A stretch of DNA of 64,000 nt from Stomoxys calcitrans (taxonomy: Eukaryota; Arthropoda; Insecta; Diptera; Muscidae), in NCBI RefSeq assembly GCF_963082655.1, contig NC_081554.1, positions 125,711,453 to 125,775,452 of the forward strand, read 5' to 3'. Under the pieces are notes generated by a model. It saw only the letters and a program-made list of their open reading frames with translations, had not been told where the DNA came from and ran no database searches. Below, in pieces: positions 34,267 to 44,959 of the stretch; the stretch's first letter is position 1; the number at the start of each line of letters is the position of its first letter. The position numbers were made by a program, and so were the translations under genes.

Positions 34267-35254
34267 TTATACCCTCCAATCTAGGATGGGGGTATACTAA
34301 TTTCGTCATTCTGTATGTAACACCTCGAAATATGCGTCTGAGACCCCATAAAGTATATATATTCTTGAACGTCATGTCTTTTTAAGTCGATCTAGCCATG
34401 TCCGTCCGTATGTCTGTCGAAAGCACACTAACTTTCAAAGGAGCCGCTTGAAATTTTGTACAAATACTTCTTGTTAGTGTAGTTCGGTTTGGATTGTAAA
34501 TGGGCTATATCGGTCCATGTTTTGATATAGCTGTCATATAAACCGATCTTGGGGCTTTTTGAGCCCCTAGAGGGCGCAATTCTAGTCCGATTTGACTGAA
34601 ACCTTTCACGTAGTATTTTGTTATAACTTCTAACAACTGTGTTAATTATGATTCAAATCGGTTCATAACCTGGTATAGCTTTCATATAAACCGATCTTGG
34701 ATCTTGACTTCTTGAGTCATTAGGGCGAGAAATTCTCATCCGATTTGGCTGAAATTTTGCATGACGTACTTTGTTATGATTTCCAATAACTGTGCTAAGT
34801 ATGGTGCAAATCGATACATAACCTGATATAGCTGTCATATAAACCGATCTGGGATCTTGACTTCTTGAGTCTCCAGAGGGCGCAATTCTCATCCGATTTG
34901 GCAGAAATTTTGTACTACGGCTTCTCTCATAACCTTCAACATACGTGCCTTATATGGTCTAAATCGATCAATAGCTTGATACAGTTCCCATATAAACCTA
35001 TCTCCCGATTTTGCTTCTTGAGCCCCTACAAGGCGCAATTCTTATCCGAATGAACTGAAATATTACACAATGACTTCTACAAAGTTCGGCATTCATTCAT
35101 GGTCCGAATCGGACTATAACTTGAAATAGCTCCTATAATATAACAGTTCTTATTCAATATTCTTTGTTTGCCTAAAAAGTGATTCCGCTTTTGAGGTCCA
35201 TGGTTGAGGGTATATAAGATTCGGCCGGGCCGAATTTAGCACGCTCTTACTTGT
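34267..35254 (+). mobile_element. DINE-1-like element, family F1 (copy g)
   Basis: It starts TTATACCCTCCAATCTAGG, with CATAAAGTATATATATTC and a short GTCCGTCCGTATGTCTGTC tract. It ends with cap TTCGGCCGGGCCGAA and TTTAGCACGCTCTTACTTGT. About five monomers are present. It directly abuts the F2 fragment. Confidence 0.88.
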
Positions 35255-37531
35255 TTTATTAATATGTTGTTTTCACTTCACTTTTGCAATTAACTCACGT
35301 CTGAAACCAAGATATAACATCTTTTTGTGCTATTCTTCAAGAGAACCGTTAGAATGAATTAATCACTTATATACTTTTGGCACGTCGATATCCAAAGTTT
35401 TATTCTGCATTTTTAACGAATACACGGAAACGGCAAGATGCGAATTAATTTTGAGTTATCTCCGCCGACTTTTCCAATATTTAATGAAAAAAAAAACAAC
35501 CAAATATTGAAGTCCCCACCAAGAGAATAAAAATCTACCAATTTTGGAATGGACTTACCAAAAACGGCAACACTGGTCATAACACCAATAAGAAGTGTCT
35601 TATAATACACAAATCGTTTGATTATTTGGAAAACTTTTTGCAATCGCCTCGCACAATAGTTTCGCAAATTATATCTAATTTCATATTCCATAAATACCTA
35701 TCATTGTTTCGCTCATACCCTTGGTGAGATGCATGCAGCACATGGTACCCCCATGCATATGAAATGAATGAAACATCAAAACTCACCACTAATGACAGAG
35801 AGTTGAATTTTTTGTTGCGCCTTCACACAATTCAGGAATAACTGCGCAAAAATCATGCGTATTGAGAGATTTTCGATTCACACTCGAGTGTACGAGGCTG
35901 GGGGCGGAGGTAAGAAAAATTCCCATATGTTCTTCACCATGTGTCACAGCGAGTGGAAGCTGCAGCAGCACTCAAGCCCCAACATTTATTTTTGTGTTTA
36001 CTTAAAGAGAAGGGGCATCCATTGTCTTTTATTGTGTGGTACTTGGTAATCTATGGTATTCATTGCGCGGTAATGAAGATGAGCACCCCCCTCCTCTGAT
36101 GTTGTTGACGAAAGTGGTGGTGGTGGCAATGATTTGTCATGCCCATTTCATTTGAAAGTCTTGTGGCATGAGTAGAGTATGACACTGAAAATTCATCTCA
36201 ATGGACTTGTTTTGTGTCCCCTGATCTCTGGGTTAGCAGGCTCTTGGTGATTGAAAGTTTCCACTACGTGCGCCTTTGATTTGTATGCAAATAAGATCGT
36301 CCTAATTTCAGTTTGGTCCAAACAAACGAATGAACAAACAACCATTCTTCCTAATTATCCTTCCCAGTTGCTGATAAAGTTGCAACTTGTTTTGTTATTC
36401 CACTAAGTATGTTTGAATAAGTCTCCTTGCGCCGGAAATCCCTTTAGACATGACAGAAATCTCGTCAGTTTTGTTAAATTCAAATTGTTTTTCGGCAATT
36501 GGCAAAGGAAACACAACATTGTGTCCTTATCTAAACACAGATGTCCATCGATGCACCACTACTCACAGCAAGAAGACAGTCAGTCATACAGCAACATGCT
36601 TGAGGGCAACTACTTAAGATTAATCCTGGTCGATAAAGCAAATATGCATGAATGAATAGATGGATGCGTGGCAGAATGTATGACATCCATTCGCCAACAA
36701 GTAAGTATCAGTATCTGTGCTAACAATCTCTGTAACAATTCCAGTGATGTGATCCCAATTGTGTCACCCAATCCTTTGTGTGTTGTTCGCGTGTCCTCGC
36801 AGCAGTTACCCCTTCCATTGTTTGTATTCATCAGAGATAAGTAAACAATGCAACGATTCAGGTGTATTAGTGACAGGGTGCGTGTGTGTGAGCCTGTGGT
36901 CGTTTTCCCCATGCTTGTTGGATCATAAGGGTTGCTTATTATCCTCCCTCTTCGAATGCAAATGAGCTACAGCAGCAGTCAGTCTGTCAGTCACTATCTC
37001 TGCCAATGGTGAGGCACTGCAGGCTCTGCACCAATAAGCATCTTGCATATAGTGAATCAGTTCAGTCACGATGATCAGTCCGAAGGACTTGTCGTTTTGT
37101 TTTGCAAATACTTTGCATTCCACCGTCACCGTCATCCCTTGCTGCAGAGCTTGGTTTGAATTCGTGTACTTTATTCTCTTGTTTTGTTTATTTTATTTCC
37201 CCCTATTTTGCTGTTGTCTGACTGCAGACAAACTTTTCATTATTTTCACATTTGCCATCACATTTGTTCGTTTCATTGCAAAGCAATTGTTGTAGCAATA
37301 GAAATATCTAAGCAGAGATGGTAAACTTTTAACCGTGGAATGGGGCTGAAAAATTGTTAAATGTGTAATTACATCTCCTCTTCCACTAATATCTTCGTAT
37401 ACTACTCCATAAGGACAATGCGCAATGAATGTAAAAATCGATTTTCATAACATTATAAATTTTCCAGTCATTAACCTATGACTGCAGGATAGGGAGTCGT
37501 TAGCATTGTCTGCAATTAATAGAAATCTTCT
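35255..37531. other. longest repeat-poor stretch; no gene recognised
   Basis: No DINE, LINE or MITE sequence is recognised in these 2.3 kb. Base composition is less AT-rich than around it (CAGCAGCAGTCAGTCTGTCAG near 36970, GGTGGTGGTGGCAATG near 36115). Short frames at 35413-37295 lack motifs. It could be host single-copy DNA such as an intron or a regulatory region. Confidence 0.45.
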
Positions 37532-39367
37532 TCTTATATATAAAAATTAATTTGTGTTTGTTTGTTTCAATAAAATCGGTTCAGCCGTTTTTGAGTCTAT
37601 GGGGACTCAAAAACGGCTGAACCGATTTTATTGAAATTTTCACAAATGGTACATAATGATCCCATGATCAAAATAGGGTACTGCATTGTTCGATATCTGA
37701 AGGAGGCAGCCGCTTCCCCTTACCATAATTTTCAGAAACGCTAGATCTCGGACATATTTACCGACCATGGCAATATGGGACTCAAATGAAAGGTATTTGC
37801 GAGTAGAATACAAATCGGATGTCCAAATGTGGGACCACGTTTCTGGGTGCCCCAAAAACACCCCCCAAACAGGACTTATTTACTGACCATGGTAATATGG
37901 GGCTTTAAAAAAGGTATTTGAGTGTAGAATACGAATCTGATATCCGAATGTGGGACCAAGTGTTTGGGGGACCGCCCCTCCCCAAACACATTCCCCAAAG
38001 AGGACAAATTTATGGCCATAGCAATATGGGGCTCAAATGAAATGTTTTGGGAGTAAAGCACGAATCTGATATCAATAATTGGGAAAAAGTTACTATGGGG
38101 TCACCCCTCCCCCATGACACCACCCAAATAGGAAGATTTTGACGACCATTGCAATATGTGGCTCAAATTAGAGGTATTTGCGAGTAAAACACGAATCTGT
38201 ATTTACTTTCAAGGCAAAGTCACTGAGTGGCCGCCCATCCTCCTCCCACCGGACACATTTACCAGCTATGAATACCATTGGGAGTAGACTACGAATCTTA
38301 TATCAACATTCGGGACCAACTGTCTAGGGGACGTCCCACAACCATAACAACCCCCAAATAGGACATATTTGCTCACCAAGACAATTTGGGTCTTCAAGAC
38401 GGTGGAGCCCGATATTAATAACTTTTAGGCCCCATACCCAAATCGGACATATTTGCTGACTTTTGCAATAAGGAGTTAAGGCGTTCAAATAAATGATTTT
38501 TTAAGGAAAAGAGCATGTTTAGGCTAAGTGTTGGGGGGACCACTTCACTCGCCGAAACACTCCTAAATCTGACATATTAAGCGACCATGTCAATGTGAGG
38601 CTCAAAACAAAGGTTTTGGGGAGTAGAGCACGAAATTGATACCCACTTTCGGGACCAATTTTCTGGGGCCTACCTCTTCCCCAAAACACCCCACAAACAG
38701 CAATTATTTACTGACCATCGCAATATGGGGCTCAAATAAAGGCATTTTGGAGTAGAATACGAATCTGATATTGAAATGTGGGACCATGTATTTGGGGCAC
38801 TGCCCCTTCCCCAAAACACCCACCAAAGAGTTCAAATTTACAAACCATGGCAATTTGTGACTCAAATGAAAGGTATTTGAGATTAGAAAACAAATTAAAC
38901 AAAAATTTTTGGGACCAAGAGTTTGTTGGACGCCTCATCCCATAAACTTCCCTTAAACCAATGGCAATATGGGGTTTTAATAAATGGTACTTGAGGGAAG
39001 AGCACTATGCTGATATTTTTTATAGGACCAAGGTTCTGGGGGACCACCTCACCCCGAAAACACCCTTAAATCGGATATCACGAGAATATCGTTTTGAAAT
39101 AACGTCTTTTAAGAATGGAGTATCACTAACATCCAAACTTAAATGACCCCCAACCCTCCGAGCGAATTCATACACCAATAAAGATCACATGGGATTCAGA
39201 AAAAGGCATTTATATTGTTGTACTGTTAGTCAAGTGATATACATTTACTATTTTCGTAGCATGGTATTTACTAAATCTCTTGAATTGCCAAAAATAAATA
39301 TTCCAAGGATAATTTTGCTCCATATCAAATAAAAGAAGGCACAGCGGAGCGGGCCCGGTTCAGCTAG
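37532..39367 (+). mobile_element. non-autonomous Helitron-like element (copy 1)
   Basis: It starts TCTTATATATAAAAATTAAT, followed by TTGTGTTTGTTTG, and ends GCGGAGCGGGCCCGGTTCAG plus CTAG before a T. TC at the 5' end, CTAG at the 3' end and a GC-rich palindrome (CGGGCCCG) about 12 bp inside fit Helitrons. The interior consists of degenerate ~122-130-bp units (GACCATGGCAATATGGGACT type, first at 37763, 37885, 38014, 38144) with G/C-rich blocks such as GGGGACCGCCCCTCCCC. No Rep/helicase is present. A perfect 30-bp-arm palindrome lies near the 5' end. Confidence 0.8.
37568..37633. repeat. perfect inverted repeat, 30-bp arms, 6-bp loop
   Basis: The left arm 37568-37597 (begins CAATAAAATCGGTTCAGC) and right arm 37604-37633 are exact reverse complements around the loop TATGGG. 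Copy 2 at the same place carries only the right-arm version (GACTCAGAAACGGCTGTACC), so the left arm is an acquired duplication. Confidence 0.95.
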
Positions 39368-39662
39368 TAAGAAATATAGACGGATTTAAACTACTTAAGG
39401 GTACGGGGAATGGGAGGCGCAGAGCCTGTATTCTTGCAAAGAGTAGTCTAAATGTTTTTCCTCTTCCGTCGCTATGCACTGAAGATTCAGTACTGGCTGG
39501 CTTCCCTCTATATTACACACGATTGCTGGTTAAAGCTGCTTCTGCAAGCAAAAAGAGGCTCATTGCAGAAAGTGAAGCTAATGCACATCACCAGATATGG
39601 GGAAGTTCAGATTTCAACGAAAGGAGAGAGCTGCTTATTAATTATACTATAAGCTAGAATGT
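39368..39662 (+). pseudogene. LINE-R endonuclease fragment
   Basis: TAAACTACTTAAGGGTACGG, AGTCTAAATGTTTTTCC and CTGGCTTCCCTCTATATTAC match the reverse complement of about 46830-47010. The broken frame includes LKLLLQAKRG, equivalent to the VEAASxGKK block of the APE domain. It starts immediately after the Helitron 3' end and is followed by an F1 insertion. Confidence 0.7.
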
Positions 39663-39673
39663 GATATTTGTAA

Positions 39674-40847
39674 ACAAGTAAAAGCGTGCTAAGTTCGGCC
39701 GGGCCGAATCTCATATACCCTCCACCGTGGATCGCATGTGTCGAATTCTTTTCCAGGCATCTCTTCTGAGGCAAAAAAGGATATAAGAAAAGATTTGCTG
39801 TGCTATTAGAGCGATATCAAGATATGGTCCGGTTTGGACCACAATTAAATTATATGTTGGAGACCTGTGTAAAATGTCAGCCAATTCGTATAAGAATTGC
39901 GCCCTTTGGGGGCTCAAGAAGTAAAATAGAGAGATCGATTTATATGGGAGCTGTATCGGGCTATAGACCGATTCAGACCATATTAAACACGTATGTTGAT
40001 GGTCATGAGAGGATCCGTCGTACAAAATTTCAGGCAAATCGGATAATAATTGCGACCTCTAGAGGCTCAAGAAGTCAAGATCCCAGATCGGTTTATATGA
40101 CAGCTAATCAGTTTATGAACCGATTTGAACCATACTTGACACAGTAGTTGAAAGTAAGAATAAAATACGTGATGCAAAATTTCAGCAAAATCGGATAGGA
40201 ATTGTGCCCTCTAGAAGCTCAAGAAGTCAAGTCCCCATATCTGTTTATATGACAGCTATATCAGGTTATGAACCGATTTGAACCATACTTGGAACAGTTG
40301 TTGGATATCGTAACAAAACACGTCGTGCAAAATTTCATTCCAATCGGATAAGAATTGCGCACTCTAGAGGCTCAAGAATTCAAGACCCAAGATCGGTTTA
40401 TATTGCAGCTATATCAGGTTATGAACCGATTTAAACCATACTTGGCACAGTTATTGGATATCATAACAAAACACGTCGTGCAAAATTTCATTCCAATCTG
40501 ATAAGAATTGCGCACTCTAGAGGCTCAAGAAGTCAAGAGCCAAGATCGGTTTATATGACAGCTATATCAAAACATGGACCGATATGGCCCATTTACAATA
40601 CCAACCGACCTACACTTATAAGAAGTATTTGTGCATTTTCAAGCGGCTAGCTTAACTCCTTCGGAAGTTACCGTGCTTTCGACAGACAGACGGACGGCCG
40701 GACGGACGGACATGGCTAGATCGACATAAAATGTCTCGACGATCAAGAATTTATATACTTCATGGGGTCTCAGACGAATATTTCAAGTAGTTACAAACAG
40801 AATGACGAAATTAGTATACCCCCCATCTTATGGTGGATGGTATAAAA
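39674..40847 (-). mobile_element. DINE-1-like element, family F1 (copy h), full-length
   Basis: Cap side: ACAAGTAAAAGCGTGCTAAG, perfect palindrome TTCGGCCGGGCCGAA, ATATACCCTCCACCGTGG. Far end: GACAGACAGACGGACGG, ATACTTCATGGGGTCTCAG and CTTATGGTGGATGGTATAAA. It contains fewer homogeneous monomers than copies b and d; cap-proximal monomer types are kept. It lies between two LINE-R pieces. Confidence 0.9.
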
Positions 40848-40848
40848 A

Positions 40849-40890
40849 TTCAGCGGTGTTTTTCCCCTCCTAATGCTGGCAACATTTCCC
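40849..40890 (+). mobile_element. internal SINE fragment
   Basis: TTCAGCGGTGTTTTTCCCC and TCCTAATGCTGGCAACATTT match the middle of the tRNA-derived SINE. It abuts the F1 end at TATAAAAA. Neither tRNA head nor tail is present. Confidence 0.7.
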
Positions 40891-40892
40891 CT

Positions 40893-41160
40893 ACATAGGG
40901 AGTTATCACGTTGTCAACGAATATATAATGGTAGCATTTCTTTCCATTGAAGGTACCTTCAATAGTGTAGAACCTAAGGTCAATCATAAAGGAGCTGGAG
41001 TATCTAGGCATCAACACTACCGTAAGAAAGATTATTGATAACTTACTTACTAAAAGATGCATTACGGCAGGCTTGGGATTAGTAGATCTATAAAGATGGG
41101 TCAGCAGAGCAACATCTCCGAGGATGTATTGTCTACTCTACACTTTAATATAGCCATTAT
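40893..41160 (+). pseudogene. LINE-R reverse transcriptase fragment
   Basis: The broken frame reads MVAFLSIEGTFNSV, the FLDIEGAFN box of RT with the catalytic Asp changed to Ser, then KRCITAGLG and WVSRATSP near 41095-41120 and LSTL...NIAI. It is collinear with the piece at 39368 and interrupted again by Helitron copy 2. Confidence 0.65.
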
Positions 41161-41198
41161 ATGCATGTCCTTTATTCACAATTGGAGTATATTAAATA

Positions 41199-43267
41199 TC
41201 TTATATATAAAAATCAATTTGTGTTTGTTTGTAGATTTGTTTGTTTGTTTGTATGTTTGTGTCTTCCTTATAGACTCAGAAACGGCTGTACCGATTTTCT
41301 TGAAATTTTCACAGATGGTACATATTGACCCCGTGGTGAAAATAGGGTACTACATTTTTTGATGTCTGAAGGGGGGGCGGACTCTCCCCCTTACCCGAAT
41401 TTTCAGAAACGCCAGATCTCGGAGATAGGTGGTGCGATTTAATTTAAATTTTGTGTGGTCTCATATAGTACCCTAAAAATAAAAATTTGGTATTCAAATT
41501 TCGGATGGGGTACCTAGGGGGGCTGCCCCACCCTAAAACCTACCAAACATATATTTAGACCAATCACGACAATATGGGACTCAAATGAAAGGTATTTAGG
41601 ATAAGAAAACCTATCTGATATCCAATTGTCGGACAAAGTGCTAGGGGGACCACCCCAAGACCCAAAACACCCCTAAATCGGACATATTTACCGACCATGG
41701 CAATATGGGACTCAAATGAAAGGTATTTGCGAGTAGAATACGAGTTTGATATCCAAATGTGGGACCACGTTTCTGGGGGTCCACCCGTTCCCCAAAACAC
41801 CCCCCAAACAGGACTTATTTACTGACCATGGGAATATGGGGCTAAAATAAAAGGTATTTGAATGCACAATACGAACCTGATATCCAAATATGGGACCAAG
41901 AGTTTGGGGGGCCGCCTATCAATATGATATCAATATTCGGGAAAAGCATCTATGGGGCCACCCCACCCCCACAATACCACCCAAATAGTAAGTATTTGCT
42001 GACTATTGCAATATGAGGCTCAAATAAGAGGGTTTTTAAAATAGAACCCGAATCCGATATATATTTTCAATGCCAACTCACTGAGTGGCCGCCCATCCCC
42101 CAAAACACCACCCCAACCCGAGCATGTTTGCTAACTATGGAAATATGGGGCTCAAATTAAAGGTATGTGGGAGTAGACCACGTATCTGATATCAAAATTA
42201 GGGGCCAACTGTCTAGCGGACGTTCCACCACCAGACAATTTGGGTCTTAAAGAGAGTGGAACTAAACATTCATAGTTTTTAGGGCCAATACCCCAAACCG
42301 GACATATTTGCTAACTTTTGCAATAAGGAGTTTAAATGAGATTAGGAAACGAATTTGATATTCAATTTTGAGGCCAATATGGCAATATGGGGTTTAAATA
42401 AATGATATATAGATATATAAGAATAGAGCACGTTGATGATATACTTTCAGGGCTTAGAATTTGGAAGACCCCCCACTCACCAAAACACCCCTAAATCAGG
42501 CATATTTACCGACCGTGACAATGTGGGGCTTAAATGAAAGGTATTGGGGAGTAGAGCAAGAATTGATATCCATTTTCGGGGTCAATTTTCTGGGGGTCTA
42601 CCCCTTTCCCAAAATGCCCCACAAACATCAATTTTTTAGTGACCATCGCAATATGGGGCTCGAATAAAGGTATTTGGGAGTAGAATACGAATTTGATATC
42701 CAAATGTAGGACCATGCATTAAGGGCATCACCCCTTTCCCAAAACACCCCCAAAGAAAAAAATTTTCCGACCATGCCAATATGTGGCTCAAATGAAAGAT
42801 ATTTGAGATTAGAAAACGAATTTGATAACCAATTTTGGGACCATGTGTTTGGGGGACGCCTCATCCTGCAAACTACTCTCAAAACTAATTGCAACATGGG
42901 GTTTAAATAAATGACATTTGAGAGAAGAGCACGATGCTGATATTTTTTCAGGCTCAAGTGTCTGGGGGACCACCTCACCCCCGAAAACACCTCTTAATAC
43001 GGGAAAACATGAGAATATCGGGTTGAAATTAAGTATTTTAAGAATGGAGTATACCTTACATCCAAACTTAAATTCGTAGACCAATAAGGTTCATATGGGA
43101 TTCAGATAAAGGCACTTATATTGTTAAACTGTTAGTCAAGCGATATACTAATCTCGTAGCATGGTATTTTAATTAAAAGATCTTTAATTGTCGAAAATAA
43201 ATATTCCGAAGAAAGTTTTGTTCTATATAAAGTAAAAGAAGGCGCAGCGGAGCGGGCCCGGGACAGG
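41199..43267 (+). mobile_element. non-autonomous Helitron-like element (copy 2)
   Basis: It starts A|TCTTATATATAAAAATCAA and ends GCGGAGCGGGCCCGGGACAGG before T; the canonical CTAG has drifted to CAGG. Insertion between A and T fits Helitrons. The interior is homologous to copy 1 across its length with the same ~125-bp degenerate units (ATATGGGACTCAAATGAAAG type). It carries extra units relative to copy 1 and lacks the perfect palindrome. No coding region. Confidence 0.8.
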
Positions 43268-43474
43268 TAATATTACAATAAAATAAGGCCAATTGTAAAC
43301 TGTTCAGTGTGAACATAGGGCATCAACAAGCTCTCTCCATCGATCTCTATCGTTGGCCAAAGTCTTGGCTTGATTCCACGATATATGGGTCGATTCCAAC
43401 TGTTTTTTCGTACTGCGGATCAATGAGAATTTCGGGCGTCCCCTCACTCGGTGTCCTTGCTGGTTCCAGTCTAG
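43268..43474. other. short unassigned spacer
   Basis: ACAAGCTCTCTCCATCGATC and neighbouring bases are read through by an open frame but do not match LINE-R. The origin is not recognised. Confidence 0.35.
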
Positions 43475-44490
43475 GATATTTCTATATAGCCATTAACAAT
43501 ATGTTATTGTTTCCGGCAGATAAAGGTGTAAAAGTGCTCGTGCATGCTGATGACGTGGTTATTCCGGTTAATCGAAAATTACTCAGGACTCTTAGAGATA
43601 TACTTCAGAAAACTCCACGTCCGACAGCGGATAGTCGTCAATCCGTGCAAGACGGAACTAGTTCTTTTCAGACAGAGATACAAGTTGCCTGCAGTGACAC
43701 CTGTCTCCTTGGGAGAAGAGAATGTTCCATTTACTGAAAGCGCAAAATACATTTGTGTTTCACTGGATATGAATTAGAACTTCAAATCAAACATTTTTGG
43801 AAAGAGCAAGAAAGACAACTCTTGTCCTATACTTGTACACCTGCAAGAGAGCCGTTGCCAAAAGATGGGGGTTTAGACCGCGTGTCTTGCATTGGGTATA
43901 TACTGCAATTGTCAGAACTTTAATGCTACATGGTGTTGTGGTCTGGTGGACGCCGCTTCCAAAGTCCACCTACTGCTTAATACTCAGCCGGATCCAAAGG
44001 GTGGCATGTGCATCACAGCCGAACTGAGGATGACACCATCTGATTCACAGAATTTAATGCTACACCTAATGGACAGGGTGGCTAGACAAATTGCTGCAAC
44101 CTGTGAGCCTAAGGAAGCTTTCTCTTTGTGTTATCGTTGATACAGTGCGCTATGTTCTTGGCAGTGTGGATTATACATTGCCTAGACGGCCTGGTAATAG
44201 AAGTTATATAGACTTCTATACGGGTGGTCCCAAATTACACGACCAGGTTGGCTTTGGGGTGTACTCTGAAAAACTGGTCAAAAATGATGCACCACTGCAG
44301 TTTGTATCAAGTGGAGATACATGCAATTAAAGAAGAGGTTGAATGGCTAAGATATAATTCCATAAGGACGACTGGCATAAATATCGTCTCAGCCAGCCAT
44401 AAAATCCCTGGAAAACGTATTTCTGAATTCAAAAACAGCTCTCAACTGTTGCAGATCGCAGAAACGGGACCATTATCTTAATCTGAACCG
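43475..44490 (+). pseudogene. LINE-R RT palm, thumb and RNase H fragment
   Basis: Frames read YFYIAINNMLLF, VKVLVHADDVVIPV (YADD changed to HADD at 43541-43552), KTELVLFRQRYKLPA, ENVPFTESAKYI, GIYCNCQNFNATWCCGLVDA and, near 44204, IDFYTGGPKLHDQVGFGVYS (RNase H, the first Asp lost: DGSK to GGPK). Several frameshifts. It is probably the 3' part of the element whose front lies at 39368 and 40893, split by F1 copy h and Helitron copy 2. Confidence 0.8.
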
Positions 44491-44499
44491 ATTTTATTC

Positions 44500-44660
44500 A
44501 AAAATAAGCAAATTTTAAGAATGTGGCGACAGTATAGTCTTAGCAAAATTTCTTTTAAATTGGAATAAAATTGTGGATTGTGGGCTCATATAGAACATAA
44601 CTATATATGGGAGCAATATCACAATCTGAACCGATTTGTTCCAAATCAAGCACATTTGAA
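44500..44660 (-). mobile_element. F3-like monomer fragment
   Basis: ACTATATATGGGAGCAATATC, ATCTGAACCGATTTGTTCC and AATTTCTTTTAAATTGG resemble one monomer of F3. No ends are present. Confidence 0.45.
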
Positions 44661-44689
44661 GAATATACAATAATTGCTGTGTTTTATTT

Positions 44690-44955
44690 CAGTAGTGGAT
44701 ACACAAACCATGATGGGCAAATATAAAAAAGCCAACAAAGTTTCCAGTGCAACTACTGACTACTGTATCTGACACAGATAGTGGGGATGATATTAATACC
44801 ATGATGATATCAACTATCACAACATCCGGTACAACCGAGCAGATAAAGAAAATGGTGAAAGTTGTCGGCAACTAATCTACTACACTACTAAACTAAGTAG
44901 TGCTGAAGTCTCTTGTTTGTTGAAAATGACTGCTGCTTAATTATAAAGGGGATGT
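44690..44955. repeat. spacer with AGCAGA-type repeat end
   Basis: At 44910-44955 TTGTTTGTTGAAAATGACTG and CTGCTTAATTATAAAGGGG match the reverse complement of 33425-33465. The preceding 200 bp are unassigned; a frame at 44689-44871 has no motif. Confidence 0.45.
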
Positions 44956-44959
44956 AAGT

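Noticed and set aside
43309..43474. The first 55 codons of the frame 43309-43737 as part of LINE-R
   Set aside because: Only the part after about 43475 matches LINE-R; the front is read-through of an unassigned spacer.
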